Source: Planctomycetota bacterium (GTDB lineage: Bacteria > Planctomycetota > Brocadiia > SM23-32). From it: 13,075 bases of DNA. Positions 8,701 through 13,075 of this stretch are shown here, piece after piece. The stretch covers positions 1-13,075 of the forward strand of contig JAUVVP010000009.1 of assembly GCA_030604585.1 (NCBI GenBank), read 5' to 3'. The notes under the pieces are model-generated. The model had not been told where the DNA came from, searched no databases, and saw only the letters and a program-made list of their open reading frames with translations. The translations under genes and the position numbers were made by a program. How positions within the stretch are numbered: the first letter of the stretch is position 1; each line of letters opens with the position of its first letter.

Positions 8701-8739
8701 GGTCGTCAGCCACGGATGCTCTGTGGAGAACTTGACCAT
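5719..8739 (-). CDS. RND superfamily (MMPL-type) transporter
   Basis: This 1006-aa inner-membrane protein has the duplicated RND layout: TM1 (residues ~11-29), a large periplasmic loop (~30-270), five or six TMs (~272-425), TM7 (~463-480), a second loop (~481-765), and TMs from ~768 to 920. Motifs include TDPENMLSPDDP (34-45), ITPIAVLDAIHILSEFF (335-351) and TLGLAVDFAIHF (829-840), whose buried acidic residues suit proton relay. It belongs to the MMPL/HpnN-like branch thought to move lipids rather than drugs. Two oddities stand out: an Ala/Pro-rich insert at ~107-155, and two extra TMs after the RND fold (~926-982) preceded by a CNCVAC motif (935-940). The ATG at 8739 has AGGGGGA about 6 nt upstream. 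It is followed at once by its periplasmic and outer-membrane partner genes. Confidence 0.92.
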   Translation of the reverse strand: MVKFSTEHPWLTTAVMVLATVALAAFMPGVHIDTDPENMLSPDDPARVFHDEMKDEFAVHDMIVVGVVNEEHADGVFNPDSLRKIHELTEFAATLRGKGLFESAARVGPGAAPEPEVALPAPRAGATAAGLPALPGVAGADEEAPPALPDEVENRGVVVIDLLAPSTVDRIHHNIETGTVEFSYLMSEPLPQSREEALAVREAALDNPLLNGTVVSSDGKAVCIYLPITHKDVSYKVSQRLQEKIEELGGPEQYHITGLPVAEDTFGHQMFVQMAVSAPLVMLVIFLLMLVFFRKPVLVISPMIVALVSVIVTMGLLIALGYTLHIMSSMIPIFITPIAVLDAIHILSEFFDRYQATRDRKATILKVMDELFMPMLYTSLTSAAGFASLALTPIPPVQVFGIFVAFGIMVAWVLTVAFIPAYVMFIPERRLANFGVSHAEEAPNSPLTRLLQAVGRFTYTRRKLVLTGTLVVLAVALYGISRIRINDNPTKWFVASHPIRVADRVLNEHFAGTYQAYLALSAQPEEPVVEEAAAELAGVIERAAAVYAEQYPEGPAAHIYNEAAGVVERLANAGGGSGARAFFGDVLGELRLKRDAADADAAWDWDDLIAAVEAARTVLLEQPLKRPDVLRYIEGLQRELVRPGNDGAAPVVGKSNSMVDIVKKVNKELSGRQEQYRVPDTAAGVATCLFQFQNSHTPDDLWHFVTPQFDRANIWMQLKSGDNRDMERVIEQVDAYVAANPPPVLLEHNWFGLTYINVAWQRKMVSGMLQAFMGSFLVVFILMTVLFHSALWGLLSMIPLTVTIGLIYGLIGLLGKDYDMPVAVLSSLTLGLAVDFAIHFLARARSAVREFGSWDEAVRHVFGEPARAISRNAIVVAVGFLPLLAAPLMPYKTVGMFMAAILAVAAVATLLILPALVTVLKDRLFAVMGVVRITCNCVACIVSAVAAVILLALSLHGYFQLGWNRLTWLSVILIPVLVFACGFMSRRRECRLLAEQQAQRSASEEE

Positions 8740-8833
8740 GCGGGTCCCCCTGGGACGGGGCAGCAGACGCCGACGCCGCCGGCGGACCTGCCGGTTTGCC
8801 GGCGAGTCGTGGTGGGCGCGGCGATGTCCCTCT

Positions 8834-9040
8834 TTACCTCATCGGGCAGGTATCGTTCGGGCAGGACTCGCACCGGGAAGCGGCAGCACTCGGCGCAACG
8901 CGGGCGCTGAAGGACGAGAAGACCTTCTCCGTATCCTTTCCCCCGCACTCCTCACAGGCAGGTTTCTCATTGGCCCCAGACCCGGTCAGCACCTCGGTCA
9001 GGTGCCCGCAATCCTTACAGCGATACTCAAGAAGCGGCAT
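8834..9040 (-). CDS. FmdB-type zinc ribbon protein
   Basis: This 68-aa protein opens with MPLLEYRCKDCGH and carries a second pair at CEEC, so C8, C11, C29 and C32 can bind one zinc as in the FmdB/CxxC_CxxC_SSSS regulatory-protein family. The end adds C57, C60 and C65 in CESCPNDTCPM, a cysteine-rich tail also seen in family members. These proteins are widely annotated as putative regulators but their biochemical role is not established. The ATG at 9040 has GGAG about 8 nt upstream. It is the first gene downstream of a divergent promoter. The transporter gene begins 94 bp after its stop, so it may lead the export operon; a small GCCGG/CCGGC hairpin (8790-8803) lies in that gap. Confidence 0.88.
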   Translation of the reverse strand: MPLLEYRCKDCGHLTEVLTGSGANEKPACEECGGKDTEKVFSSFSARVAPSAAASRCESCPNDTCPMR

Positions 9041-9143
9041 CTCTCAACTCCGTTGCTTCGTTTCCGACTCTCGCAGGCATTGCCCGGGCCGGCTGCGACT
9101 GCGACGAGGCCGCGGGCGCCAGGACCCCGCAGATGCAGCCCTT

Positions 9144-9172
9144 AGTCTACACAAAAGGTGGCGCGCCATCAA
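9144..9172 (-). promoter_or_regulatory. Candidate promoter for the FmdB/RND export operon
   Basis: On the minus strand TTGATG (9172-9167), 17 nt, then TAGACT (9149-9144): each box matches four of six consensus bases at ideal spacing. The leader to the start at 9040 would be about 97 nt. It faces away from the plus-strand promoter at 9193-9222, so the two operons are divergent from a short shared region. Confidence 0.45.
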
Positions 9173-9192
9173 AGCCGCCGGTCCCCCGCGCG

Positions 9193-9222
9193 CTGTCCGG
9201 GCCGGGCCGGTTCAGCTATAAT
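9193..9222 (+). promoter_or_regulatory. Candidate promoter for the carbamoyltransferase operon
   Basis: A perfect TATAAT (9217-9222) stands out in very GC-rich surroundings. The best -35 candidate is CTGTCC (9193-9198), 18 nt upstream and only three of six to consensus, so this promoter may need an activator. Transcription would begin near 9229, about 70 nt before the GTG of the SxtJ-like gene. Confidence 0.5.
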
Positions 9223-9297
9223 GGAGGGCGCACCACCACTGCTGAGACCCGCCCTGCGTCCCTGAGTTAAGGCTACTATGGCCGAAGGACTTCCACG

Positions 9298-9771
9298 GTG
9301 ACAAGACAAGGCGGCGCGGCCACGGGGCGATCCGCCGTCAGCAGCGCAGTCTGGCACTGGCGCGGCGAGCCGGATCAGGCGGCGGTCGGCCAACCGGCGC
9401 TCCCGCGGCTGCTGCGCATGCTGGCGGTCATGGCCGTCTTCGGCGCACTGGCATGGTGGCGGGGCCATCGAACCGTGGCCGCCTGCCTGGCGGGCTTCGC
9501 GCTCGTCAACGTCCTGCTGGCGGCCGTGCTGCCCCGCGCGTTCCGATGGCACGCGGCGGCGTGGGAGAAGCTCGGCAGGGCCGGCGCACTCGTGATAGGC
9601 ACGGTCGCGCTGACCCTGGCCTACTACCTGCTCTTCGCCCCGGTCGCCCTGCTGCTGAGGCTGGTGGGCAAGCGGCCGCTCAAGCTCCGCTTCCCCGGTC
9701 CCGAGGCCAGCTACTGGAGCGACGCGGAAGAGCGCGGCGAGGCGGAGGCTCGATACAGAAGGCAGTTCTGA
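9298..9771 (+). CDS. SxtJ-like membrane protein
   Basis: This 157-aa protein has three predicted TM segments (~39-54, 58-79, 95-121). Its C-terminal part, PVALLLRLVGKRPLKL followed by SYW and a final RYRRQF, matches what I know of SxtJ-family proteins. SxtJ is a protein of unknown function from the saxitoxin cluster whose homologues recur beside O-carbamoyltransferases. I accept the GTG at 9298: AAGGA lies about 8 nt upstream, and no in-frame alternative fits the hydrophobic N-terminus better. A 7-codon ORF (9278-9301) ends overlapping this start. The carbamoyltransferase starts about 180 nt downstream, after a hexamer repeat. A role as membrane anchor or partner of that enzyme is inferred from the recurring neighbourhood. 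Confidence 0.78.
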   Translation: MTRQGGAATGRSAVSSAVWHWRGEPDQAAVGQPALPRLLRMLAVMAVFGALAWWRGHRTVAACLAGFALVNVLLAAVLPRAFRWHAAAWEKLGRAGALVIGTVALTLAYYLLFAPVALLLRLVGKRPLKLRFPGPEASYWSDAEERGEAEARYRRQF

Positions 9772-9824
9772 TGGTGTCCGCGCGCCAAGAACTGAATCAT
9801 CCTGATCGTGGTGGCTTCTGCTAA

Positions 9825-9908
9825 AGAGCGAGTGCGAGTGCGAGAACGAGAGCGAGAGCGAGTGCGAGTGCGAGTCCGAGAGCGAGAGCGAGTGCGAGAG
9901 CGAGCACG
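9825..9908 (+). repeat. 84-bp degenerate hexamer repeat with 30-bp higher-order period
   Basis: Fourteen consecutive hexamers of the form AGNNCG, mostly AGAGCG and AGTGCG, fill the gap between the SxtJ-like and carbamoyltransferase genes. They also group into units of five. Positions 9825-9854 and 9855-9884 differ by only two bases, and 9885-9908 is a partial third unit. The plus strand is purine-rich and has little ability to fold. Such a tract is prone to slippage, which would alter spacing between the two genes. Confidence 0.9.
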
Positions 9909-9952
9909 ACCCGGTGTGCAGAATCGGTTCTCCCGGGGCGAGGGGCGGTGAG

Positions 9953-11785
9953 ATGAACATACTGGGACTGAGCGCCTACTACCACGATTCGGCCGCCTGC
10001 CTGGTGCAAGGGGGCGAGATCACGGCCGCCGCCCAGGAGGAGCGCTTCACCCGCAAGAAGCACGATCATGCCTTCCCCGCGCGCGCGATCCGCTACTGCC
10101 TGGCCGAGGGCGGCCTGTCGGGCGGCGACCTGGACGCTGTCGTCTTCTACGAGAAGCCGATCACCAAGTTCGTGCGCATCCTCGAGACCTACTTCGCCGT
10201 GGCGCCGCGCGGGCTGCGGCCCTTCCTGCAGGCCATCCCCCTCTGGGCACGCGAGAAGCTGTGGACCCCCTACAGGATCGAACGCAGCCTGGCCGAGATG
10301 GGCGTGCATATGCCCGACAGGCTCTACTTCCCCACGCACCACCAGTCCCACGCCGCCAGCGCCTTCTTCCCCTCGCCGTTCCAGAGCGCGGCCATCGTAA
10401 CGACCGACGGCGTCGGCGAATGGGACACGACGACCATAGGCGTCGGCGAGGGCAACCGGATCAGGCTGCTTAAAGAGGTGGGGTTTCCCCACTCGCTGGG
10501 CCTCCTTTACTCGGCCTTCACCTACTTCACCGGCTTCCGCGTGCTCAACGGTGAGTACAAGATGATGGGCCTGGCGCCGTACGGCGAGCCGCGCTACGTG
10601 GACCTCATCAAGGAGCACCTGGTGGACGTGCGGGAGGACGGTTCGTTCCGGCTGAACCTGAGGTTCTTCGGCTACCTCGACAGCCTGGCGATGACCAACG
10701 GCCGGTTCGAGAAGCTCTTCGGGGGCCGGCCTCGGCAGCGCGACGCGCCGATCACACAGCGCGAGACGGACCTGGCCGCCTCCTGCCAGGCGGTGACGGA
10801 GGAGATACTGTTCAATATCGCGCGCCAGGCGGCCGAGCTGACCGGCAAGACGGACCTGTGCCTGGCCGGCGGCGTGGCGCTCAACTGCGTGGCCAACGGC
10901 AAGCTGCTGCGGGACGGCCCGTTCGAGAACATCTGGATCCAGCCGGCCGCCGGCGACGCGGGAGGGGCGCTCGGGGCCGCCCTGTTCGCATGGCACCAGA
11001 TAGGCGGCGCCCCGCGAAGCGCCGACGGTGCCACCGACCGGATGAAGGGCGCCTGCCTCGGGCCGTCCTTCTCGGACGCCGAGATAGAGGAGTTCCTGAC
11101 TGCGAACGGTTACCCCTACCGCCGGCTTAGCCGGGACCAATGGGCGCCGGCCATCGCGGAACTCATCGCGGCCGAGAAGGTCGTGGGTCTCTTCCAGGGG
11201 CGAATGGAATGGGGGCCGCGCGCACTGGGCAGCCGCTCCATCGTGGCCGATGCCCGCTCGCCCAGGATGCAGTCCGTCCTCAACCTGAAGATAAAGCACC
11301 GCGAGTCGTTCCGCCCCTTCGCGCCATCGGTGCTGCTGGAGCGCGTTGCCGACTACTTCGAGCTGGACAGGCCGTCGCCCTACATGCTGCTGGTCGCGCC
11401 GGTGCGGAAGGACCGCCGCGTTCCGTCCCCACCGGACAAAGGGACCGTGGACATCAAGGAATGGGTCAACTGCGCCCGTTCGGACGTGCCGGCGATCACA
11501 CACGTGGACTACTCGGCACGCATCCAGACGGTTGACCGGCGAGCTAACCCCAGGTACTATGACCTATTGCGCGCGTTCGAGGAACGGACCGGCTGCGGCC
11601 TGATCGTCAACACGTCATTCAACGAGCGCGGCGAGCCGATCGTCTGCACGCCATCCGATGCCTACGATTGCTTCATGCGGACCGAGATGGACTATCTGGT
11701 GCTGGAGAGCTTCCTGCTCTCGAAATCCGACCAGCAGCGGCCGGCCGAGGCGCCAGCCGGCGTAGTGAGCGACGCGCTCGACTGA
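9953..11785 (+). CDS. O-carbamoyltransferase (NodU/TobZ/SxtI family)
   Basis: This 610-aa protein is close to full family length. The N-terminal Kae1-like domain starts MNILGLSAYYHDSAA and shows EERFTRKKHD (29-38), HHQSHAASAFF (129-139, the metal-binding H-x-x-x-H), TDGVGEWD (151-158), GEYKMMGLAPYG (200-211) and LAGGVALNCVANGK (304-317). The C-terminal YrdC-like half has GRMEWGPRALGSRSI (416-430) and KHRESFRPFAPS (448-459). TobZ-type enzymes make carbamoyl-AMP from carbamoyl phosphate and ATP and pass the carbamoyl group to a hydroxyl. The acceptor is unknown here; no glycosyltransferase or toxin gene is in the window. I prefer the ATG at 9953 over the in-frame GTG at 9914 because family members begin at this motif and GAGGGGCGG lies just upstream. 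Confidence 0.93.
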   Translation: MNILGLSAYYHDSAACLVQGGEITAAAQEERFTRKKHDHAFPARAIRYCLAEGGLSGGDLDAVVFYEKPITKFVRILETYFAVAPRGLRPFLQAIPLWAREKLWTPYRIERSLAEMGVHMPDRLYFPTHHQSHAASAFFPSPFQSAAIVTTDGVGEWDTTTIGVGEGNRIRLLKEVGFPHSLGLLYSAFTYFTGFRVLNGEYKMMGLAPYGEPRYVDLIKEHLVDVREDGSFRLNLRFFGYLDSLAMTNGRFEKLFGGRPRQRDAPITQRETDLAASCQAVTEEILFNIARQAAELTGKTDLCLAGGVALNCVANGKLLRDGPFENIWIQPAAGDAGGALGAALFAWHQIGGAPRSADGATDRMKGACLGPSFSDAEIEEFLTANGYPYRRLSRDQWAPAIAELIAAEKVVGLFQGRMEWGPRALGSRSIVADARSPRMQSVLNLKIKHRESFRPFAPSVLLERVADYFELDRPSPYMLLVAPVRKDRRVPSPPDKGTVDIKEWVNCARSDVPAITHVDYSARIQTVDRRANPRYYDLLRAFEERTGCGLIVNTSFNERGEPIVCTPSDAYDCFMRTEMDYLVLESFLLSKSDQQRPAEAPAGVVSDALD

Positions 11786-11795
11786 GGAGCGAGAC

Positions 11796-11876
11796 GTGGG
11801 ACGACTGCGCTACCTGTGGCGTCTGCTCAAGGAGTTCGGCGCCCACGCCGAAGCGCCGGGCATCATGTTGGCATAG
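11796..11876 (+). CDS. Micro-ORF 1: 26-aa peptide from duplicated DUF5989 start
   Basis: GTG at 11796 to TAG at 11874 encodes 26 residues. The first 16, VGRLRYLWRLLKEFGA, match the N-terminus of the DUF5989 protein except for R instead of K at position 5. The remaining ten, HAEAPGIMLA, do not match its membrane part. GGAG lies 6 nt before the GTG, and the start is 10 nt past the carbamoyltransferase stop. The shared 16 residues would form a basic amphipathic helix, but the transmembrane segment is missing. It may be a translated peptide, a translational relay or a duplication relic. Translation is plausible but unproven. Confidence 0.45.
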   Translation: MGRLRYLWRLLKEFGAHAEAPGIMLA

Positions 11877-11885
11877 GAGAGGCCG

Positions 11886-11966
11886 GTGGGACGACTGCGC
11901 TACCTGTGGCGCCTGCTGAAGGAGTTCGGCGCCTACGCCGAAGCGCCGGGCACCATGTTGGCATAG
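11886..11966 (+). CDS. Micro-ORF 2: second 26-aa copy
   Basis: GTG at 11886 to TAG at 11964 encodes 26 residues that differ from micro-ORF 1 at only two positions (H17Y, I23T). Two further codon differences are silent. The preceding TAG is embedded in the Shine-Dalgarno (TAGGAGAGG), leaving 9 nt between stop and start, a spacing that favours reinitiation. The same arrangement leads on to the full DUF5989 gene. Whether it is made, and whether it acts, cannot be told from sequence. Confidence 0.45.
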   Translation: MGRLRYLWRLLKEFGAYAEAPGTMLA

Positions 11967-11975
11967 GAGAGGCCG

Positions 11976-12140
11976 GTGGGACGACTGAAATACCTCTGGC
12001 GCCTGCTCAAGGAGTTCGGCGCCTATACATGGGAGTATAAGGCGTGGTGGCTGATCCCCGTGGTGGGCGCCCTGCTGCTGCTGGGCCTGCTGACCCTGGT
12101 GGGCCAGACCAGCCTGGCCAACCTTTACACGCTGTTCTGA
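11976..12140 (+). CDS. DUF5989 (SxtK-like) single-span membrane protein
   Basis: This 54-aa protein runs GTG at 11976 to TGA at 12138. It has a basic amphipathic start, GRLKYLWRLLKEFG, then YKAWWLIPVV leading into one hydrophobic span (~26-43), and ends NLYTLF. The pattern of helix, W-W-L-x-P, one TM and a short F-ending tail is that of the DUF5989 proteins that sit next to O-carbamoyltransferases, as SxtK does in saxitoxin clusters. AGGAG (11965-11969) sits 6 nt before the GTG and overlaps the TAG of micro-ORF 2. With the SxtJ-like protein it may hold the carbamoyltransferase at the membrane; that is inference from recurring linkage. The gene's first ~50 nt are the unit repeated upstream. 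Confidence 0.82.
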   Translation: MGRLKYLWRLLKEFGAYTWEYKAWWLIPVVGALLLLGLLTLVGQTSLANLYTLF

Positions 12141-12229
12141 TCACACGCGCGCCCCTGCCTTCGTTCCCGCGCCGTAAAGCTGTGCAGGCCCCCCGTCCGT
12201 TGCGTGCCAATTGGGGCGGGCGCGGCGGT

Positions 12230-12258
12230 TTGAATTCGCGCAGCGCGTGGCGTATACT
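12230..12258 (+). promoter_or_regulatory. Promoter of the tRNA-Cys gene
   Basis: TTGAAT (12230-12235) and TATACT (12253-12258) are separated by exactly 17 nt. Initiation would fall near 12265, about 13 nt before the mature tRNA 5' end. This indicates that the tRNA is transcribed separately from the upstream operon. No convincing terminator for that operon is seen in 12141-12229. Confidence 0.7.
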
Positions 12259-12277
12259 TGTGTTTCCTCCCGATGGG

Positions 12278-12354
12278 GGCGGCGTAGCCAAGAGGACCAA
12301 GGCGAAGGTTTGCAAAACCTTTATTCACGGGTTCGAATCCCGTCGCCGCCTCCA
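12278..12354 (+). tRNA. tRNA-Cys (anticodon GCA), CCA encoded
   Basis: A complete cloverleaf can be drawn: acceptor GGCGGCG (12278-12284) with CGCCGCC (12344-12350); D stem GCC/GGC (12287-12289/12301-12303); anticodon stem AAGGT/ACCTT with loop TTGCAAA and anticodon GCA at 12312-12314; a 5-nt variable loop; T stem ACGGG/CCCGT with loop TTCGAAT. The discriminator is U, as is normal for tRNA-Cys, and CCA is encoded at 12352-12354. Confidence 0.96.
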
Positions 12355-12390
12355 CTGCCTGCCGGCCGGTTCACAACTCCCAAAGCAATG

Positions 12391-12483
12391 AACCGCAGAG
12401 ACCGCGGGGCACGCGGAGACCTATCCAGAAACGATGTCAGAAGGGCCTTCTTTTGCCTCTGTGCCCTCTGCGCCCTCTGCGGT
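12391..12483. repeat. Imperfect inverted repeat of the CCGCAGAG/CTCTGCGG type
   Basis: The left arm begins ACCGCAGAG (12392-12400) and the right arm ends CTCTGCGGT (12475-12483); pairing continues imperfectly inward for about 29 bp. The right arm contains CCTCTGTGCCCTCTGCGCCC, a short-period CTCTG repeat. In my recollection elements with these arms are dispersed in many environmental bacterial genomes and often give spurious LCALCALC-type translations, as here. It lies between the tRNA and the URO-D gene; no gene is seen in 12355-12529. Confidence 0.65.
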
Positions 12484-12529
12484 GGATCCTTGTTGTCAAG
12501 GCGTCTTGGTTTCGTGCCCCGGCACCGGT

Positions 12530-13075
12530 TCAGTACCGGCCCTGCTCGCGCGCAACTTCCACGATGGCGCGCAGGTTCTCGGGTCTTGCATCGGCCGGCA
12601 CCTCGTCGGCCGTCCCCAGGATGAAGCCCCCGCCTTCCATCGCCTCGTCGAGGCATCTGGCGGCTTCCCTGCGGGCCTGTTCGACACTGCCGCGGGCGAG
12701 CACTACGCAATCGAAGTTGCCCATCAGGCAGACCCTCGCTCCGTAGCGATTCTTGGCCTCCGCAAGGGAGATGTCGCCCTCGTTCGGCTCGAACGTGGCG
12801 ATCATGTGCGGCCCGGCGTCCACCATGCAGTCCATCAGTTCCCGAATCCTGCCCAACGTGTAGAGGGAGATGTACTTGCCCGCCGCCCGCACCTTCTGAC
12901 ACGCCCGGCGTATCTCCTCGCCAACCCATGCCTCGAACATCCGCGGCCCCATGTTGGAGCCGGTCGCCCAGCAGATGTCGTAGAAACAGACCTCCGACGG
13001 GCACGCTATGAACGAGTCCAGCAGCCTGTCCATGTATCGCCATGCGGCCTGTGCCACTGCCCGCATCAGGTCCGG
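12530..13075 (-). CDS. Uroporphyrinogen decarboxylase (URO-D) family protein, C-terminal part
   Basis: The frame is open to the window end and the start lies beyond 13075; about 181 residues are visible, roughly the C-terminal half. The strand and loop pattern is that of the URO-D fold, with CFYDICWATGSNMGPRMFE, CLMGNFDCVVLARGS and the closing GGGFILGTADEVP...NLRAIVEVAREQGRY, in which the GGG(F/Y)IL and ENL elements are family hallmarks. Paralogues like this are abundant in Planctomycetota and related phyla and many are methyltransferase-like proteins rather than haem enzymes. The N-terminal substrate residues are out of view and no haem genes are adjacent, so I would not call it HemE. The stop is at 12530-12532. 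Confidence 0.85.
   Translation of the reverse strand, partial: PDLMRAVAQAAWRYMDRLLDSFIACPSEVCFYDICWATGSNMGPRMFEAWVGEEIRRACQKVRAAGKYISLYTLGRIRELMDCMVDAGPHMIATFEPNEGDISLAEAKNRYGARVCLMGNFDCVVLARGSVEQARREAARCLDEAMEGGGFILGTADEVPADARPENLRAIVEVAREQGRY

Larger units (their letters stand above)
11796..12025 (+). repeat. 90-bp tandem repeat of the DUF5989 gene 5' end (2 units plus partial third)
   Basis: Units 11796-11885 and 11886-11975 are nearly identical. A third partial unit, 11976-12025, is the start of the intact DUF5989 gene. Each unit holds about 50 nt of DUF5989 coding start and about 40 nt that ends in a TAG stop and AGGAG. That second part resembles the end of the carbamoyltransferase gene: both encode AEAP in the same frame (11744 and 11847), followed by a stop and Shine-Dalgarno. 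The simplest origin is tandem duplication across the gene junction, followed by divergence. Confidence 0.9.

Noticed and set aside
8790..8803. GCCGG-TTTG-CCGGC hairpin between the FmdB-type and RND genes as attenuator or terminator
   Set aside because: Only a 5-bp stem with no T-run, in a region where GC-rich hairpins arise by chance; noted under the FmdB entry only.
9914..9952. GTG at 9914 as the carbamoyltransferase start
   Set aside because: It would add 13 residues not typical of the family; the ATG at 9953 begins exactly at the conserved MNILGLSAYYHD motif with a Shine-Dalgarno-like stretch upstream.
9169..9960. Minus-strand frame with Ser-Leu-His repeats over the hexamer tract
   Set aside because: The repeats in the translation simply reflect the DNA hexamer. 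The frame runs antisense through the SxtJ-like gene.
9821..11503. Long minus-strand open frame (560 codons) opposite the carbamoyltransferase
   Set aside because: It is antisense to a well-supported gene, begins in the hexamer repeat and has no family-like motifs. Long antisense frames are expected with GC-rich codon use.
11796..12025. CRISPR-like array
   Set aside because: The 90-bp units are contiguous without spacers and contain coding sequence from the neighbouring genes.
12278..12483. tRNA-Cys 3' end as an integration site for a mobile element
   Set aside because: No integrase, no duplicated tRNA 3' end and no foreign-looking cargo in the window.

Overview
The window is GC-rich bacterial DNA, apparently chromosomal, from an organism with an outer membrane. 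The gene types point to the Planctomycetota or a neighbouring environmental phylum: a hydrolase-associated protein ending in an NPCBM-type domain, a non-haem paralogue of uroporphyrinogen decarboxylase, an SxtJ/carbamoyltransferase/DUF5989 trio, and dispersed intergenic palindromes. The taxonomic guess is inference only. No phage, plasmid, transposase or CRISPR array is visible.

Layout. (1) Positions 3-1178 hold the C-terminal part of a secreted-type hydrolase-associated protein with an NPCBM-like domain (+). (2) Positions 1213-3188 hold three minus-strand genes: a short polytopic membrane protein that looks truncated, a flavodoxin-like protein and a PHP-family phosphoesterase. The first has a well-spaced promoter at 3273-3301. 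(3) Positions 3312-9040 hold a minus-strand operon: an FmdB-type zinc ribbon protein, a 1006-aa RND/MMPL transporter, a LolA-like outer-membrane lipoprotein-sorting protein and a DUF1302-like beta-barrel. It closes with a long stem-loop followed by a short T-run. The last three genes are separated by 3 nt or overlap by 4 nt, so they probably form one trans-envelope export machine. (4) Positions 9193-12140 hold a plus-strand operon, divergent from the previous one: an SxtJ-like membrane protein, an 84-bp degenerate hexamer repeat, a NodU/TobZ-type O-carbamoyltransferase, two 26-codon micro-ORFs and a 54-aa DUF5989 (SxtK-like) membrane protein. (5) Positions 12230-12354 hold a tRNA-Cys(GCA) with its own promoter and encoded CCA. 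(6) Positions 12391-12483 hold an imperfect inverted repeat. (7) From 12530 to the window end lies the C-terminal part of a URO-D family protein (-).

The most notable observation is at 11796-12025. The 5' end of the DUF5989 gene is repeated in tandem with an exact 90-bp period. This yields two complete 26-codon ORFs, each with its own GTG start, Shine-Dalgarno site and TAG stop, ahead of the full-length gene. The four reading frames (carbamoyltransferase, micro-ORF 1, micro-ORF 2, DUF5989) are separated by 10, 9 and 9 nt. In the shared N-terminal codons most differences between copies are synonymous or conservative.
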